64,000 nt of DNA from Echinostoma caproni. Its lineage: Eukaryota > Platyhelminthes > Trematoda > Plagiorchiida > Echinostomatidae. Positions 60,500 to 64,000 of this stretch are shown in pieces; the first letter of the stretch is position 1, and each line of letters starts with the position of its first letter. The notes beneath the pieces were generated by a model that did no database searches, was not told the DNA's origin, and saw only the letters and a program-made list of their open reading frames with translations. The position numbers and the translations under genes were made by a program. Location: NCBI GenBank assembly GCA_900618425.1, contig UZAN01039479.1, forward strand, positions 54,710 through 118,709. The letters run 5' to 3'.

Positions 60500-62132
60500 A
60501 CTTGTCCAGGTTTATCAAGGCTAAAGTAAATTTATTAAATACATTATTCTCCGATCGACTGAGCAAACACCTATGGCAACGTATCAGACTTCTCTGTGAA
60601 AGTAAGAAAGTACGGTCGAAGCTGGATGTTGATGTTGATAATCTGAATGCCCTATTCCAGCGCCACTGGTCGAACATTCTTTCTGCGTAGTCGTCACAGA
60701 ATGTTTGTAACGTGAAGCGGTTGTCAAATTACGATGTGGTAAAACTAAAATAGTTGTAACTCGTTCTCTGCTGCAGACCCGGATGGTTAGCTTCCAGCAC
60801 TCCTCGAATTTGGCGCTACTTCCCTATCTGCAGCAATCTCATCCATTGTAAATGAATCACTTTACACTTCTGATATCCCAGACCGTTAGATGACGGTCGC
60901 AATCATAACAATCACCAAAGCATCCATAACTACTATCCTCCTAACTACTATCTTCCCATAACGTTAACATCTCCACCTCTTAAGTTGACTGGAAAAGTCT
61001 ATCCTCAAACGCCTTCAGCAGTCTACAAACATCCCATTGATCCTTTACAGTTTGCTTTCAAGCCAAATAGATCTATTTTGGACGCAATTTTCACTCTTAT
61101 TCATTTTATCACGTCTTTGAACAACTCTGTTAAGTCTGGTCGGTGTATTTTTCTTGGCTACTCCCCAGCATTTCCGTTCCGCGATCAAAGTTGCAACAAA
61201 AACTGGAATCGTCTGAATGTCCCATGCAATTGTTAGCTTGCCTTTCCAACTACCTAACTGATAGAGAACAAACTAGTAGATTTAGGAAAGCTTTATCTAA
61301 ACAAGAACTTCGGAGTTCTTCTAGAAGCTGTGATATTCTTAAACTTATTCTCCACGTACATCTGGGATATCACTTGTATTTCTCCTGCACGTGTTTTGAA
61401 ATCTGCAGATGATGTTGTGCTGTGACAACCCATTTCTTCTTCCTCCGATCTAAGCTCCTTCACCGACCATATTGGTTAAATTCAACAATTCTCCTCCTTA
61501 TCGGGGCTAAGCTTAAACCCCAGTTAATGTTGAATGTTTATATGTATGGTTTTGCGCTCTCTTCATAACCAACGGACCCCACAGTAAAAAATAACAATCC
61601 TTTATCTAGGGTGAGCTCTGTCAAATATATTGGAGTAACTATAGATAGCAGTTTTCGTCGGTCAACCCACATCTACAACTGCATTGGTAAACTGCGGCGC
61701 CCATTATTTCAAATCCGAAAGCTCAGGCAGTTTCGCACATTTCAGTCAGTTGTTTTTACCTTTGTGTACTAGTGTGTTTTCTCTATCTTACTTTATTGTT
61801 CCCAAGTTATTTTTCCTGGTTTACGTATACAGGATTGCAAAGTCTTATGCTGCAGTCTGACTATTATTAGCCACGTTTCTTTTATTCCTATGAATGAGTT
61901 AGCTGTGAAGCTTTCCTGTGTGAAATTTGCGGAGAGGACTCTCACAGATCCTGACCACTCATTGCACGCAGAACTGACACGTTTTCGTTCCCATCCGTCT
62001 ACACGCTCCCAGTTCTGCCAAGTTTTACCCCGAATTAACTCTTACCGAAATTCACCTATACCCCATCTTGCATGTTTACTCACAAACAAAAAGAGGTTAA
62101 CAGGTGAACCTCGTCGTAACCTTGGACTATGA
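60500..62132 (+). mobile_element. CR1/Jockey-like LINE, defective, no endonuclease
   Basis: The plus strand codes a linker (60502-60690), RT start (DPLQFAFKPNRSILDAIFTL, 61040-61100), CIFLGYSPAFPF (61140-61180, in place of CIFLDYSxAFN), QLLACLSNYLTDREQTSRF (61226-61290), KYIGVTIDSSFRRSTH (61630-61680), and the C-terminal tail DPDHSLHAELTRF to IPHLACLLTNKKRL (61940-62090). It is broken by several frameshifts and stops. The tail matches the fragments near 20.0 and 33.1 kb. Confidence 0.75.
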
Positions 62133-64000
62133 AATGTCCATATGCCTGCAAACACTTTTTCCCCGTTGAAAATGTCCTCTGAGATGGTTGGTGTGCAGAG
62201 CTTTTAACTGAACTGTAGTCTGCAGTGGTTCCGAACGGCATATACAATAGGATACAAAGCAACAAGTAAACAGACGTCTTGCTTGATAGTCATACTAACG
62301 ATACCCTCATGACTCTAGTTAGGATCAGTTTTCAGGTTGAATTGGGAACTGTGATTTCTGGATTTGAACTTTATACTCCTCAAAGGTGCAAGCAATGCAG
62401 TCATTTGCAACAGTTCCGTTCCAGTCACTAGTATAAATACTCGTTCCCTGATATTTGGGGTACATTAGTAACGCATTTTAGGCCTCTCGCTTTCATTGAG
62501 GACAATATAAATGCGCGCGATGTATCCATTACTCGAAAATGTATGACACATTCGCTCAAAACTTGCGTGGAATATGTGAATCACGTGTCATCTTGAGCCG
62601 TCATTCAAACCTAAACACTTTACTTCCTTGTTGTCGTCTACCGTGGGGAAAGGACGATGCACCAGATAGAGCCAATGGATGGTGTAAACTGGCTACATGA
62701 TGAGAAGAAAACCTGCAGCTTGCCGCATCTCATTCACATTATTCCGACTGAGGATCAGATAGTACAAAGGAAACACATTTCTACATAGTCACAGCTATAT
62801 AAATAAAATCATTTCCTTGTGTAATGGAAAAGTTTAATTGAACGACAGAGTGCATTTGTCCTAACCCTCAGCCTCTACCCAAACCATTCTTAAGGCTTCT
62901 AAAAAGCAGTATAAATTCCAGTAATTTGACAGATTTTAGTGTATAGTTTAGTTTTAGATCACATGAAGTTTTTCTTCGAACCAAACATTACTTGACTATG
63001 AACAGCAAAACATTTACCACACAAATTCAAGTAGTAACTCTATGCTGGAACTCGTCTCCTATAACGGAAATTCAGTCGATCAATATTTATTGAATTATTT
63101 TGGTCTGGGCGTTTTGAAATAGCCTGGCTTCAAGCTGTGATCTGCACCACAATGGGAATGCAGCGAATTCGCGACAAGTCAGACGAATCAGAGTTGTGCC
63201 CGAGTTTTTCCATGTGACGACGAGTAGAATGACTCTGCGCGAGGAGTCCACCTGTCATAAACAAAAGGGTCTTTCAAACTGTTTCACATAAACAAACCAA
63301 TGTTTTCATGCTGGTTCTTTCACCTAAATCCAGTCCCAGTCCGGAAATAGCGCTCCAAATTCAATTCAAAACATTGACCATTGACTAGTATTTGTTTCAG
63401 TCAACGTCACCGTGATGGTCACAGTTGTCGGGTGCAGCTTCATGTTGACATTTTACCACCAGCTCGTATCTTTATCCTTTCTTTATTGGTTTCCTCTGTG
63501 CTGTGTTCATCTGCACTGGTGTCGTTTGACCAGAGACTCAGTAGTTTCTATTTTGTCATTCGTTTTGTGTGTGATCTTTTCAATACTAATTCCTGTTGAC
63601 AACCACGAATATAACGATTCACAAAATACAACCAAAATTACAATCCAATAAGGCTGTAACCTGTCAAACTGCGATATTAATGGACCAACTTCAAGGTCAC
63701 TATTGCAAATGATTTATCACTCCTGACAATGGATCAATGAATGGTCTGACTGTTTACCCCTCATACTAATTGTGAACTAAATACGCATGTCACTATTTCC
63801 CTGAAACAGTTACATCACACTCGTTAAAATGTTTGCTTATAAAGGGAATCGATCAGATTAGTCTTGCGCAAATAATTTTAGAGAGTTTCTAAGATCATTG
63901 ATAAACAACTCGAGAATTCCTGATCAAGGTCCATCTAATTCTAAAAGAAAGTGATGACCCTCCAGTGTCTGTGTGTGTGTGTGTGTGTGTGTGAATTCAC
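62133..64000. other. Intron or downstream sequence, nothing recognised
   Basis: Only the terminal GT repeat stands out. A hydrophobic frame at 63381-63651 follows an acceptor-like tttgtttcag but has no family or good donor. Confidence 0.5.
63971..63993. repeat. GT dinucleotide microsatellite
   Basis: About eleven GT units just before the end of the window; it may extend no further, as GAATTC follows. Confidence 0.95.

Noticed and set aside
63381..63651. Frame after tttgtttcag that could be a further exon (VNVTVMVTVVGC)
   Set aside because: The phase fits, but there is no good donor, no EGF or fibulin C-terminal pattern, and the frame turns into hydrophobic AT-rich sequence.
1..64000. CRISPR arrays, operons or prophage
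   Set aside because: No regularly spaced repeats and no bacterial gene organisation; the exon-intron structure is eukaryotic.

Overview
The window looks like intronic-rich nuclear DNA of a flatworm, most probably a trematode. The reasons are AT-rich sequence, small exons separated by introns of up to about 13.6 kb, and introns packed with RTE-type and CR1/Jockey-type LINEs, Penelope-like elements and tRNA-derived SINEs, two of which carry what look like decayed hammerhead ribozyme cores. Nothing bacterial or viral is seen: no operons, no CRISPR array, no rRNA. The assignment to trematodes is an inference from the repeat mix and gene structure.

The main content is one plus-strand gene that runs across the window and is open at both ends. 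Thirteen exons can be placed with consensus splice sites (13-139, 9064-9504, 18850-18990, 19630-19770, 24079-24187, 25064-25137, 26927-27064, 27284-27392, 27528-27595, 38944-39084, 41478-41603, 43600-43740, 57362-57490). They join in phase to about 628 codons of a secreted fibulin-like extracellular-matrix protein: an N-terminal Cys-Cys-rich anaphylatoxin-type segment, an acidic Thr/Pro-rich linker with short Cys-bounded loops, then nine calcium-binding EGF-like modules. Five modules use atypical C4-x(4-5)-C5 spacing as in fibulins. Two of them are eight-Cys modules split by an internal phase-2 intron. The last three are canonical. The signal peptide and the C-terminal fibulin domain must lie outside the window.

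Introns, left to right: an RTE LINE copy (minus, 2035-3757, with a 781-base gap); a Penelope-like relic near 5409-5600; a Penelope-like element (minus, 10199-11640); a CR1/Jockey-like fragment (minus, 12266-13360); a second RTE copy (plus, 14005-16510) nearly identical to the first; a CR1/Jockey-like 3' end (minus, 19930-20400); a Penelope-like element (minus, 29406-31918) facing an inverted partial copy (plus, 31919-32923, with a 643-base gap); a long CR1/Jockey-like LINE (minus, about 33000-35200); and another (plus, 60500-62132). tRNA-like SINEs lie near 21.9, 22.1, 28.8, 42.8, 44.7, 45.3, 47.8, 58.3 and 60.0 kb.

In the large intron between 43740 and 57362, five minus-strand segments (45466-45727, 45824-45997, 47419-47533, about 48658-48849, 49917-50156) have open frames and plausible splice signals. 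They may be exons of a nested antisense gene; one resembles the second half of a WSC domain. Intron phases do not all join, so this gene is a hypothesis. The rest is intron with decayed repeats and microsatellites.
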